In this document: positions 8,858 to 15,562 of the stretch, one piece after another | Numbering within the stretch: position 1 is the first letter of the stretch | Layout: each line of letters starts with the position of its first letter | Virus record (IMG/VR): IMGVR_UViG_3300006916_000136 | Span: 1 to 36,637 of that record | Length of the DNA stretch: 36,637 nucleotides | From: a virus | Direction: 5' to 3' (one strand) | Notes under the pieces: model-generated | The model's database searches: none | What the model was told of the DNA's origin: nothing | Seen by the model: the letters and a program-made list of their open reading frames with translations, nothing else | Made by a program: the position numbers and the translations under genes

Positions 8858-9877
8858 ATGGCAAAAACAGATTTTACAATGGTGGAAACACCAACTAATG
8901 CAAAAGATTCTAAAATTATTATTAAACCTTACTTTGATGCAAGATCCGAAAATATGGGTTTAGAACAATATGGTCTTAGCTTATTTGATGGAGTTAAACA
9001 TCAAGAACAATTAGCATGTTTAGAAATTAATGGAATTAACAGATACTTAACAGGTCTAAATGAGTTTGCTCCAGAAATTAAAAAACTTAACCCTGAATTA
9101 AGAGAAGCTAAAATAAAACAAATAAGAGCTACAGTAGCTGATTTAGAAGCAGAGCTAGCATCTAATATTCTTGATCCAGAAGATAAAGACTTTTGGAATA
9201 AAGTAAAACTACTTAAGCCAGATAATAATGAATTCTGGAATAAGATTGACATAAGTGTAGGTAATGAACCTTTATACTTAAACATGACAAATCCTTATGA
9301 TAGAATTAAGCTAATGGCAATTGAAGCTGGTGGATTTTCATTAATAGCCAAAAGTTTTGAAGATGCAAGAGCTAGACCTAAAAAACCTAAGTTTTATTTA
9401 GACAGAGCAGAACAAGCAGTATCTACTAGAACTGAGTATAAGAAACTAAGAAACAAAGCATTATCTGAACTGCAAAAGTTATTTGATAAAAATAGTACTA
9501 AGTTATTTTATCTTGCAAAAGTTGTAGATTCTAATAGTACACAGTATAAAAAGTCAACTCCATTAGATATTTTATATGAAAACATGGATGAATACATTCA
9601 TGCAGATGGCTCAGAAAGCAATATGGAACGAGCTGTTAAATCTTTCTTAGATGCATCAAAATTATCTATGGAAGAATTAAAACTTAGAACTATAGTTAAA
9701 GATTCATCTTTTTTCAAATACATAGTAATTAAATCAGATGGCCATATTTATCATTCTAAAAAGAATGCTTTATTAGGAAGAAATATTTCTGATGTAGTAG
9801 AGTATTTAAAAAATCCTCTTAATGAAGATATCTTAGATGATTTAACTAACTCATGTGAAACCTATTGGAAAAGTTAA
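8858..9877 (+). CDS. conserved structural-module protein of unknown function
   Basis: This 339-aa protein follows the capsid gene and its terminator. I recall similar proteins downstream of capsid genes in Bacteroidota phages but know no function. Seen: an N-terminal domain with 'ACLEINGINRYLTGLNEF' near residues 53-70, a helical region ('ATVADLEAELASNILDPED', about 91-109), two DFW/EFW-type aromatic patches near 110 and 125, a basic helical centre and a C-terminal 'IKSDGHIYHSKKNALLGRN' segment near 290. No signal peptide or membrane segment is present. The leader AATAACCAATAACAGAAACC shares AATAACCAA with the leader of the scaffold-like gene. It could be a capsid-associated or head-completion protein. 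Confidence 0.6.
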   Translation: MAKTDFTMVETPTNAKDSKIIIKPYFDARSENMGLEQYGLSLFDGVKHQEQLACLEINGINRYLTGLNEFAPEIKKLNPELREAKIKQIRATVADLEAELASNILDPEDKDFWNKVKLLKPDNNEFWNKIDISVGNEPLYLNMTNPYDRIKLMAIEAGGFSLIAKSFEDARARPKKPKFYLDRAEQAVSTRTEYKKLRNKALSELQKLFDKNSTKLFYLAKVVDSNSTQYKKSTPLDILYENMDEYIHADGSESNMERAVKSFLDASKLSMEELKLRTIVKDSSFFKYIVIKSDGHIYHSKKNALLGRNISDVVEYLKNPLNEDILDDLTNSCETYWKS

Positions 9878-9882
9878 TAATT

Positions 9883-9897
9883 TTTCTTATATTATAC
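9883..9897 (+). promoter_or_regulatory. putative promoter, variant TTCTTATATTATAC
   Basis: The motif differs from the core TTAGTATATTATAC only in the AG positions, which are CT/T here. It lies about 30 bases upstream of the 215-aa basic gene, and a TTG lies about 18 bases upstream of the core, similar to the spacing at 13273, 17793 and 20175. It would drive the cluster of small basic genes. It is a weaker match than the other copies. Confidence 0.45.
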
Positions 9898-9925
9898 TAT
9901 ATATCTATTAATAAAAAAAATTATC

Positions 9926-10573
9926 ATGCGTAAAAAAATGAGAAAATATCAACCAGGTGGTTCAATGAATAAAACTCAACCTAATCCTGTTAATCCTGTA
10001 GCACCTGTAGCAAAAGAACCTATGAATACTGGACTTCAAAATGCAGGTCAACCTCAAGCAGCTCAAACACCTGTAACCCCTATTACTAATGGTGCAACAG
10101 CTCAAGCACCACCAATGGATCCTTTACTTGTAGCTAAAGCAAAATATACAAAGGCTGGATATAATCCAAGAAAAGCACGTAGATTGGCTATGAAAGAAGT
10201 AAATCCTTTAAACAGAGATAGAATTTCTGGAAAAGATGTTCTAAGTACGGCTGGTAATGTACTTAAACTAGCTAATGATTCTGCTGGTACTATTGGTGCA
10301 TTTAGAAGCGTTTTTCAAGAAAATGGTGGTGTAGTGAGTGGAAAGAAACTTAGAAAAGCTAATGGCTTTATGCAAGACGGTGGTAGTGTAAAAAAAGCTG
10401 GAAGAAAAGCTACTAGAGCTATGAAGAAATATATTGGAGCTGAAAAAGCATACACTTCTGGTAATATGAAAAAAGGTGCTAGGAAAGAAGCTAAAGGCGA
10501 TAAAATAGCTAGAAAGGTTAATAAACTTCAAGAATCATCTAGACCACCCCTATCTAAAACTAGAAAAAGATAA
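9926..10573 (+). CDS. basic Pro/Gln-rich virion-associated protein with GG motifs
   Basis: This 215-aa product is not assigned to a known function. The N-terminus is basic and ends in a GG tag (KYQPGGSM, about residues 6-13). A Pro/Gln/Ala-rich linker follows (about 14-70), then a helical part with 'KAKYTKAGYNPRKARRLAMK'. GG motifs recur at 'ENGG' and 'FMQDGGSV', and the C-terminal ~50 residues are Lys/Arg-rich with KEAKGDKIARK, which matches KEAKSDKIKTK in the gene at 11080. The modular layout suggests a DNA-binding or packaged virion protein. A second Met at residue 5 is an alternative start. Confidence 0.6.
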   Translation: MRKKMRKYQPGGSMNKTQPNPVNPVAPVAKEPMNTGLQNAGQPQAAQTPVTPITNGATAQAPPMDPLLVAKAKYTKAGYNPRKARRLAMKEVNPLNRDRISGKDVLSTAGNVLKLANDSAGTIGAFRSVFQENGGVVSGKKLRKANGFMQDGGSVKKAGRKATRAMKKYIGAEKAYTSGNMKKGARKEAKGDKIARKVNKLQESSRPPLSKTRKR

Positions 10574-10578
10574 AAGTT

Positions 10579-10869
10579 ATGGCAAGATGTATGAAATGCG
10601 GAGGTTCTAAGATGGCTAAAGGTGGTGCTTTAAGATCTGTACCAGGTGGAACTAAATATAATGGTCTTAGATCTCTTCCTACAACTGTAAGAAATAAAAT
10701 GGGTTATGCTCAATATGGTAAATCTGTTTATGATAATGGTGGTATGGTAGGTATGCCTATGTATACTAACAATCCAAGGTTTGAACAAGGTAGAATTCTT
10801 GCTTACGGAGGTTCTTGTGGTCCTAAAGTAATTAGTGCTAAATCTCTTAGAAGATCAAAATCTTTTTAA
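10579..10869 (+). CDS. small basic Gly-rich protein with Cys pair
   Basis: This 96-aa product starts MARCMKCGG (a CxxC within the first 8 residues) and carries several Gly-Gly motifs: AKGGAL, VPGGTK, DNGGMV and AYGGSCG. The C-terminus is basic (SLRRSKSF). It lies 5 bases after the previous stop and 1 base before the next start. No function is known to me. The GG pattern is shared with the large cargo proteins at the end of the window, suggesting it is a virion component. Confidence 0.55.
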   Translation: MARCMKCGGSKMAKGGALRSVPGGTKYNGLRSLPTTVRNKMGYAQYGKSVYDNGGMVGMPMYTNNPRFEQGRILAYGGSCGPKVISAKSLRRSKSF

Positions 10870-10870
10870 G

Positions 10871-11080
10871 ATGACAAATGATGCAGAAGTTTTAAAGTTT
10901 TTTAGAGAGTCTAAAGAAAAGATGTCTGAAGGTGGCTCAAAAGATGCATGTTATAAAAAAGTAAAAGCAAGAGAGTTAGCATTAGGTAACAAGTGGCCTT
11001 CTGCATATGCTAGTGGAAGACTTGCAACATGTAGAAAAAAGGGAGCTTCTAACTATGGTAATTCCAAAAAGAAAAAGTAG
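10871..11080 (+). CDS. small basic protein with NDAEVLKFFRES tag and PSAYASG motif
   Basis: The ATG at 10871 follows the previous stop directly, and I prefer it to an in-frame GTG at 10835 that would lie inside the upstream gene. The 69-aa product has two parts. The first is an N-terminal NDAEVLKFFRES tag plus SEGGSKD, shared with the gene at 12085. The second is a body with ACYKKVKARE...KWPSAYASGRLATCRKKGA, which matches a small protein family I know from marine phages that usually reads 'YKVWPSAYASG'. The function is unknown. It is Lys-rich throughout with two Cys, and a nucleic-acid-binding or capsid-internal role is possible. Confidence 0.7.
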   Translation: MTNDAEVLKFFRESKEKMSEGGSKDACYKKVKARELALGNKWPSAYASGRLATCRKKGASNYGNSKKKK

Positions 11081-11676
11081 TGGCTGTTAGGAAAACTAAA
11101 AAAGGTGCAGCACTTAGACGTTGGTTTAAAGAAGATTGGCGTACACCATCTGGGGATAAAGATTATTCTAAAGGTGACACTACATTTAGACCTACTAAAC
11201 GTGTAAGTAAAGATACACCTACTACTTGGAGTGAATTAACTCCTTCTGAGATAGCTGCCGCTAAAAAAGAAAAAAGAGAAAAGAATAGAGTTAGTAGATA
11301 TAAAAAAAAGAAAACAATGGCAAAGAAAAAAGTTGGTGGTACAGCAGCTAAAAAATTTAAAGCTCACGCTATGTATAAGGATGGTAAAGTTGTAAAGGCT
11401 AAAACCATGGCTGAACATTTAAAGTTAAAAAAACTTGGTTATGGTCATACTAAACCTAAAATGAAATTAGGTGGGGCTAAACCAAAAAAGGCCAATCGCT
11501 TATATAGGAAAGCTGATAAGGTTGAAGAGAAAGCTTATGTTAAATATGAAGCATCTAATAAAACAGCTAAAGATAAAAACAAGTATCTTAAAAAAGAGGC
11601 TAAATCTGATAAGATAAAAACTAAAGCTTATAAAGCAAAAGTTGGTAAAAAGACATACAAAAGAAAATATACTTAA
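11080..11676 (+). CDS. two-module basic protein (WFKEDW domain plus Lys-rich domain)
   Basis: The start is a GTG sharing one base with the preceding TAG. Residues ~8-70 ('GAALRRWFKEDWRTPSGDKD', then a TFRPTKRVSKDTPTTWSELT stretch) match a small domain common in phages, with the WFKExW signature and an RVSRYKK end. From Met80 (11317) the sequence reads like a second small gene: MAKKKVGGTAAKKFKAHAMY, a GG motif (KLGGAK) and a Lys-rich C-terminus with KEAKSDKIKTK, also found in the gene at 9926. An A-rich stretch upstream of Met80 resembles a translation leader. The gene may be a fusion, or it may express a second product of about 119 aa. The function is unknown. Confidence 0.65.
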   Translation: MAVRKTKKGAALRRWFKEDWRTPSGDKDYSKGDTTFRPTKRVSKDTPTTWSELTPSEIAAAKKEKREKNRVSRYKKKKTMAKKKVGGTAAKKFKAHAMYKDGKVVKAKTMAEHLKLKKLGYGHTKPKMKLGGAKPKKANRLYRKADKVEEKAYVKYEASNKTAKDKNKYLKKEAKSDKIKTKAYKAKVGKKTYKRKYT

Positions 11677-11704
11677 AGAAAAGTAGTGCTAACTTAAGAT
11701 ACTA

Positions 11705-11977
11705 ATGGCAACTAAAAAAGCAAGTAAGAAAAAAGGAGCTATGAAAGGCTGTACAATCAAAAATGGTTGTAAGTCTAAAAAAGGTGGTCTTACTGCTAAA
11801 GGTCGTAAAAGCATTAACCGTAAAACTGGTTCTAATCTCAAAGCACCTCAACCAGGTGGTGGAGCTAGAAAGAAAAGTTACTGTGCTAGATCTGCTGGTC
11901 AAATGAAAAAGTTTCCTAAAGCTGCTAAAGATCCAAACAGCCGTTTGAGAAAAGCAAGGAGAAGATGGAAATGCTAA
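11705..11977 (+). CDS. small basic protein of the 'TAKGRKxxNRKTGSNLKxPQ...SYCARSAGQM' family
   Basis: This 90-aa, very basic product contains 'GGLTAKGRKSINRKTGSNLK' (about 29-48), PQPGGGARKKS, YCARSAGQMKKF and a C-terminus ending RKARRRWKC. I recognise this as a widespread short phage protein (usually SFCARMxGM and a terminal RxWxC) frequent in marine and other environmental phages, with no demonstrated function. Conserved Cys, Trp and many Lys/Arg make a nucleic-acid or metal-binding role plausible. It is the last gene before the promoter-like motif at 11984. Confidence 0.75.
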   Translation: MATKKASKKKGAMKGCTIKNGCKSKKGGLTAKGRKSINRKTGSNLKAPQPGGGARKKSYCARSAGQMKKFPKAAKDPNSRLRKARRRWKC

Positions 11978-11983
11978 TGTTTT

Positions 11984-11998
11984 TTTTGTATATTAATA
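11984..11998 (+). promoter_or_regulatory. putative late promoter TTTTGTATATTAATA
   Basis: A copy of the recurrent motif (TGTATATTA form) lies in the short gap after the 90-aa gene, preceded by a run of T. If TATATTA (11989-11995) is the -10 element, transcription would begin near 12002 and serve the genes at 12085, 12310 and 12567. Confidence 0.6.
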
Positions 11999-11999
11999 T

Positions 12000-12065
12000 A
12001 TGAGTAAAACTTTTATTGAACCAGAAGAAACAGATGATCAAATTTTTATCTACTGGGATTATTAA
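12000..12065 (+). CDS. possible 21-aa acidic micro-ORF
   Basis: The frame from the ATG at 12000 reads MSKTFIEPEETDDQIFIYWDY then TAA. It is strikingly acidic and aromatic amid extremely basic neighbours and fills the gap before the next gene. Its ATG would lie at or just before the predicted transcription start of the promoter at 11984, so it could be translated only from read-through transcripts. It may equally be chance or a decayed gene remnant. Low confidence. Confidence 0.2.
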   Translation: MSKTFIEPEETDDQIFIYWDY

Positions 12066-12084
12066 AATAAAACTATGGCAAGTA

Positions 12085-12303
12085 ATGAAAAATAAAACAA
12101 ATGATGCAGAAGTATTAAAATTCTTTAGAGAATCTAGAGAATCTAATACATATGCAGGAGGAGGTGAAACTTGTTCTATGGAACTGACTGCAACAGGAAG
12201 ACCAAAAAGAAGGTGCAAAGGTAGTGGTAAAGCAAGAAGACAAGCAAAAAGAGCAAGAAGAAAAGGTGAAAGAGAAAGAAGGAGAGCAAGGAGAAAATGG
12301 TAA
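12085..12303 (+). CDS. Arg-rich small protein with NDAEVLKFFRES tag
   Basis: I choose the ATG at 12085. A start at 12016 in the same frame would add a poor 23-residue extension lying within the predicted leader. The 72-aa product starts MKNKTNDAEVLKFFRESRES, repeating the tag of the gene at 10871. An AGGGETCS joint follows, then a C-terminal half made almost only of Arg, Lys, Ala, Gly and Glu (for example GKARRQAKRARRKGERERRR). The protamine-like tail suggests binding to packaged DNA, while the shared tag suggests a common partner. No family is known to me beyond the tag. Confidence 0.65.
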   Translation: MKNKTNDAEVLKFFRESRESNTYAGGGETCSMELTATGRPKRRCKGSGKARRQAKRARRKGERERRRARRKW

Positions 12304-12309
12304 TGGATA

Positions 12310-12555
12310 ATGAGTAAGGAAAAAACATTTATGGGAATAAATCCTAAACATAAGGGTTATTGTACACCTATGTCTAAACCTACTTGTACTCCTAGAAGAA
12401 AAGCATTAGCTAAAAGATTAAAGCCAGGTGGAGATCTTTATAAAGGTAAGAAGAAATACGGTGGTCCATTAAAAGAACTTAATGATATGCAGTCTGCTAG
12501 AAAAGGTAAAGCTGTAGGATCTATGTTAGAAGGTGGTAAAATTAAATACGCTTAG
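12310..12555 (+). CDS. small protein with GYCTPMSKPTCTPRRKALAKR motif
   Basis: This 81-aa product contains INPKHKGYCTPMSKPTCTPR then RKALAKRLKPGG, which I recognise as a short phage protein type (HKGxCTPMTKxTCTPRRKALA) seen in environmental phages without assigned function. Two Cys lie 8 residues apart. GG motifs follow at KPGGDL, KYGGPL and LEGGKI. It starts 7 bases after the preceding stop. It probably belongs with the other small basic GG-motif proteins as a virion or DNA-associated factor. Confidence 0.7.
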   Translation: MSKEKTFMGINPKHKGYCTPMSKPTCTPRRKALAKRLKPGGDLYKGKKKYGGPLKELNDMQSARKGKAVGSMLEGGKIKYA

Positions 12556-12566
12556 TAGAAGATAAA

Positions 12567-13265
12567 ATGTTAAATAGCACAATAGTCATAAAATTAAAGC
12601 AACGGTTAAACAAGCTAGATAGCCAAGACTATGATAATATAGAATGTTGGCAAGCTGTTGAAGCATTTAACAAAGCTCAAGTTGAATGGTCTAGAAGACA
12701 ATTGCATGGGATGAATCAAATGCAAGAAGGTGATGAGCAATCTACTAGAAGAAAGGATGATCTACAAGTTTTATTATCTAAAGATGGTATAACAATGGTA
12801 GATAAAGAAGACTTTTTTTCTGGAGCTATTCCTACTAATTATTTACAATGGAAAAGAGTAGATGCTTTTGCATGCAAAGATTGTTGTGAAGATAGACGAA
12901 TGACTATATATTTAGCAGAAGAAGGTAACTTAAATCAATTACTTAGAGATAAATCTAAGAAACCTTCATTTGAATGGGCTGAAACATTTGCTACATTAAT
13001 TGATAATAAAATTCACGTATATACAAATGATGAATTTGACATTACAAATGCTAGCTTAACTTATTATAGACAACCTAGAAAGATTCAAATTCAAGGCTGT
13101 GTAGATCCATATACTAATGAAGAATCTACATTAAATATTGAATGTGAGTTTAAAGATGATATTATAGAGTTAATTATTGATGAAACTGTAAGTATACTAG
13201 CAGGAGATATAGAATCTGGTAATCAGTATCCAAGAGGTCAGCAAGAAGCTGAAAGAAATAATTAG
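12567..13265 (+). CDS. conserved structural protein, probable head-tail connector/adaptor
   Basis: This 232-aa protein contains 'DSQDYDNIECWQAVEAFNKA' followed by QVEWSRRQLHG and EGDEQSTRRKDDLQVLL (about residues 18-70). I recall this pattern from structural proteins of crAss-like and other Bacteroidota phages. The later part is beta-rich with WKRVDAFACKDCCEDRR (a C-x-x-CC cluster near 101-105), 'IHVYTNDEFDITNASLTYYR' and an acidic C-terminus. Its place, after head genes and before tail genes, suits a connector or adaptor protein. That role is an inference. The stop is followed by the tandem promoter at 13273-13314. Confidence 0.65.
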   Translation: MLNSTIVIKLKQRLNKLDSQDYDNIECWQAVEAFNKAQVEWSRRQLHGMNQMQEGDEQSTRRKDDLQVLLSKDGITMVDKEDFFSGAIPTNYLQWKRVDAFACKDCCEDRRMTIYLAEEGNLNQLLRDKSKKPSFEWAETFATLIDNKIHVYTNDEFDITNASLTYYRQPRKIQIQGCVDPYTNEESTLNIECEFKDDIIELIIDETVSILAGDIESGNQYPRGQQEAERNN

Positions 13266-13272
13266 TGCTACA

Positions 13273-13314
13273 GTTTGATTATTTAAAAACTTTTAGTATA
13301 TTATAGTATATTAT
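13273..13314 (+). promoter_or_regulatory. tandem late promoter with perfect 10-bp duplication
   Basis: A TTTG (13273-13276) is followed after an AT-rich spacer by two immediately adjacent identical copies of AGTATATTAT (13295-13304 and 13305-13314). Each contains TATATTA, so two -10 elements sit one helical turn apart, giving start sites near 13311 and 13321. A pure A/C/T leader (ATAAACAAAAACAAAAAACA) runs to the ATG at 13346. This is the most elaborate copy of the motif and precedes a gene with high-expression codon use. Confidence 0.7.
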
Positions 13315-13345
13315 TTATTTATAAACAAAAACAAAAAACAAAAAA

Positions 13346-14782
13346 ATGTCTTATTTTTCTCACGCATTTAAAAAGACCTTTGTGATGTCATCGTACTCAC
13401 AACCAGATGGGTCTAAAACAACAGCTGACTTAACTAAGGGTGAAGTATCAATATTTAACTCAAAAACTTGGGCTAATGTTTTACCTCCTTCAGGAGCTGA
13501 CTTCTGTTGTCCATTTATTATTGCAGCAGGTGCACCTTATACTAATGATAAAATTGGTCCATTCCACGGTGGATATAAAGAATCAATTAAAACTAAAGGA
13601 ATCAATTCTAGATATGTAACTAAAGTTTGGAACTCTTTTGCTTCTGAAGCACAAGCTGCTGTTCTTCATGTTGGTACTACAGTATGGACTCAAGAAGGAG
13701 CAGATGGTGAAACAGCAGGATGTTGTCCTGAATTCCTTTGTGGTGAAAACTATCATCTAAGAGTAGATGTTAAAGGTTCTCCAGCATTAAGAATGTTAAA
13801 TCACCAAGGATATGTAGAAGTTACTGCATACGGTGGTTGCTGTCCTGATGACGCAATTGATCCAGTACCTGTTAATCCAGCTGATATTATGATACAGTGG
13901 GCTAAAGGTCTTTGGGAAAGTGTAGTTGTTACAGGTAATGGACCAAACTTTAATCCATCTAATCCTGCATCTGCAGATAGAGTAAATCCAAATCCATTCT
14001 TTGTACCAGTTGTTAATGTAACTGATAACGGAGGAACTGTAACTGGACTTTTATTCCCTCCAGGATGGTTAGGCGTATATGGTCCTACTGCTGCTCAAGT
14101 TGCAACTCAAGCTGGTTTGCTTGAAGCAAATGTAACAGATTGGGATTCTTATACTATTCCTGCTATGGAAACTGGTATTTGTGGAGGTTTAACTTTAACA
14201 GGTGCATATGAAGAAACTAAGTTTGGAACATGTACTTTCCAACCTTCTGACTTCTATGGTTTAGAGCCAGTTAGACTTTATGCTTCTGAAGTAGATCTTA
14301 ATGGAGATCCTTGTGCATTCACAGGAATCTGTGTAGTAAACGAATGTTTAGGTAAACAAGCTCAGGGTCTTGGTGAAACTGCTCTTAGAGATTTTATCTT
14401 ATCAGAATCTTACAGACAAAATCCATTTGCTACTGATCTTAGAATCCGTGAGATTACTCAAGGAACTGACATGATTGACAGTGTAGGAGGAGTTTACAAA
14501 GATAAACTTTATGATAGATTATTAATTCAACATACTGTTCCAAGATACAATAATCCATCTGGAACATTTGATAATGATCAGTATGTAATTGAAATTCTTA
14601 CTGAAGCTGATAGTGCTATAAACGGACCTGGTTCACAAGCAAGAGCTTTGTTAGTATCAGATCTTAACGCAACATTCAGCGCATGCGGTGAAAGCTGTAT
14701 AGATATTCCTGATGGGTCAACTGTTGACTGTCCAGCTGTATCTATCCCAGTTGTTCCGAGACAAGTAACTGAATTACTGTAA
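13346..14782 (+). CDS. abundant structural protein, candidate major tail or decoration protein
   Basis: This 478-aa product has its own tandem promoter, an A-rich leader and a terminator, and codon use close to that of the capsid gene, so it is likely a major virion protein. The N-terminus ('SKTTADLTKGEVSIFNSKTW', about 22-41) resembles the entry segment of tail-tube or sheath-like proteins of some Bacteroidota phages. Paired cysteines recur: ADFCCPF, AGCCPEFLCG and GGCCPDD, all in the first ~175 residues. The middle is Asn/Pro/Gly-rich and the C-terminus has 'YDRLLIQHTVPRYNNPSGTF'. A classical podovirus would not need a 478-aa major tail protein, so a tail sheath/tube, head fibre or decoration protein are all open. 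Confidence 0.6.
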   Translation: MSYFSHAFKKTFVMSSYSQPDGSKTTADLTKGEVSIFNSKTWANVLPPSGADFCCPFIIAAGAPYTNDKIGPFHGGYKESIKTKGINSRYVTKVWNSFASEAQAAVLHVGTTVWTQEGADGETAGCCPEFLCGENYHLRVDVKGSPALRMLNHQGYVEVTAYGGCCPDDAIDPVPVNPADIMIQWAKGLWESVVVTGNGPNFNPSNPASADRVNPNPFFVPVVNVTDNGGTVTGLLFPPGWLGVYGPTAAQVATQAGLLEANVTDWDSYTIPAMETGICGGLTLTGAYEETKFGTCTFQPSDFYGLEPVRLYASEVDLNGDPCAFTGICVVNECLGKQAQGLGETALRDFILSESYRQNPFATDLRIREITQGTDMIDSVGGVYKDKLYDRLLIQHTVPRYNNPSGTFDNDQYVIEILTEADSAINGPGSQARALLVSDLNATFSACGESCIDIPDGSTVDCPAVSIPVVPRQVTELL

Positions 14783-14800
14783 TAATAATTAATTACTCAT

Positions 14801-14840
14801 AAAAGGGAGAGTGAGATATAATTTCTCCTCTCCCTTTTTT
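14801..14840 (+). terminator. Rho-independent terminator after the 478-aa structural gene
   Basis: AAAAGGGAGAG (14801-14811) pairs with CTCTCCCTTTT (14828-14838). With one bulged base the stem continues as GAGA/TTTC-type pairs, and the transcript ends in seven T. It lies 18 bases after the stop codon. The arm sequences resemble those of the terminator at 8787 (GGGAGAG/CTCTCCC versus GGGGAGG/CCTCTCC). Confidence 0.88.
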
Positions 14841-14852
14841 TATTTCTAAAAT

Positions 14853-15395
14853 ATGGCAAATCATGTATTAAGTTTAGAAATACCAGAAGTAGGAAATCCT
14901 TGTGTTATTAAAATTTTTGATACAAGTGCATATTCTGCACAAGTTGGTATTTTTGAACCAAAATTATATATAACAGTTCCTGGTTATACAAATGCAGCTG
15001 AAGTAGCTTTTATACCTCAGTCATCTCCTACATTAACTGGATGTGACCTAGGTATACAAACACAAAATTGCGGTTCTTCATATGTGAATTTACCTGATGG
15101 AATATATGTAGTAAAGTATGTAGTAGATCCTACACAAACTGTGTATGTAGAATATAATCACTTGAGGACTACTCAAGCAATGAATCTTTATCAAAAGATT
15201 CTCTGTGATATTGAAGTAGCAGATTGTGATCCTCCAGCTAAAGTAAAAGATAAACTTAATCATCTTAGACTTATTGGAATGTATTTAGAAGCAGCTAAAT
15301 CTAAAGTGGAAACTTGTCATGAAGCACAAGAAGGAATGACGCTTTATAATTATGCTTTAAAACTTCTAAAAAAATTAGATTGTAGAAACTGTTAA
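14853..15395 (+). CDS. conserved tail-region protein
   Basis: This 180-aa protein has an N-terminal beta domain (residues ~1-95, ending in LPDGIYVVKYVVDPTQTVYV) and a C-terminal helical domain with Cys: YNHLRTTQAMNLYQKILCDI, then 'LRLIGMYLEAAKSKVETCHE' and MTLYNYALKLLKKLDCRNC. I recall this two-part protein as common in tail gene clusters of Bacteroidota phages, where it precedes a small zinc-ribbon gene as it does here. The function is unknown, and a baseplate or tail-hub role is inferred. It follows the terminator by 12 bases and has no own promoter motif, so it depends on read-through. Confidence 0.65.
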   Translation: MANHVLSLEIPEVGNPCVIKIFDTSAYSAQVGIFEPKLYITVPGYTNAAEVAFIPQSSPTLTGCDLGIQTQNCGSSYVNLPDGIYVVKYVVDPTQTVYVEYNHLRTTQAMNLYQKILCDIEVADCDPPAKVKDKLNHLRLIGMYLEAAKSKVETCHEAQEGMTLYNYALKLLKKLDCRNC

Positions 15396-15414
15396 CCGTT
15401 TAAAACCAACAATT

Positions 15415-15561
15415 ATGGCAACATGTAATAACTGCAGAAAAAGATTATCCTGTGGATGTCAAAAAGCTAAAGCATCTGATGGTGTTTCAGTTTGTAAAGG
15501 CTGCAAAGCTTCTTATGAAGCAAGTATAAAAAAAAAGAATTTAACTAAATTTATAAAGTAA
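15415..15561 (+). CDS. 48-aa zinc-ribbon-like protein
   Basis: The ATG at 15415 opens a 48-codon frame ending TAA at 15561, in the 170-base gap between two larger genes and 1 base before the next start. The product begins MATCNNCRKRLSCGCQKAKA and has Cys at 4, 7, 13, 15, 27 and 30 (CxxC, CxC, CxxC), with a Lys-rich end. This pattern fits a compact zinc ribbon/knuckle. I recall similar short proteins (CxNCxxxLxxGCQ...ASDGxxVCxxC) in the same position in related phages. A structural or assembly role is likely but unproven. Confidence 0.75.
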   Translation: MATCNNCRKRLSCGCQKAKASDGVSVCKGCKASYEASIKKKNLTKFIK

Positions 15562-15562
15562 A

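Noticed and set aside
10835-10870. GTG start extending the 69-aa tagged protein upstream
   Set aside because: It would lie within the preceding gene and add residues not found before the same tag in the gene at 12085. The ATG at 10871 directly after the preceding stop is better.
12016-12084. Earlier ATG start for the Arg-rich protein at 12085
   Set aside because: The extension has no resemblance to the tag's usual N-terminal position and falls in the presumed leader. The ATG at 12085 puts the tag at the N-terminus.
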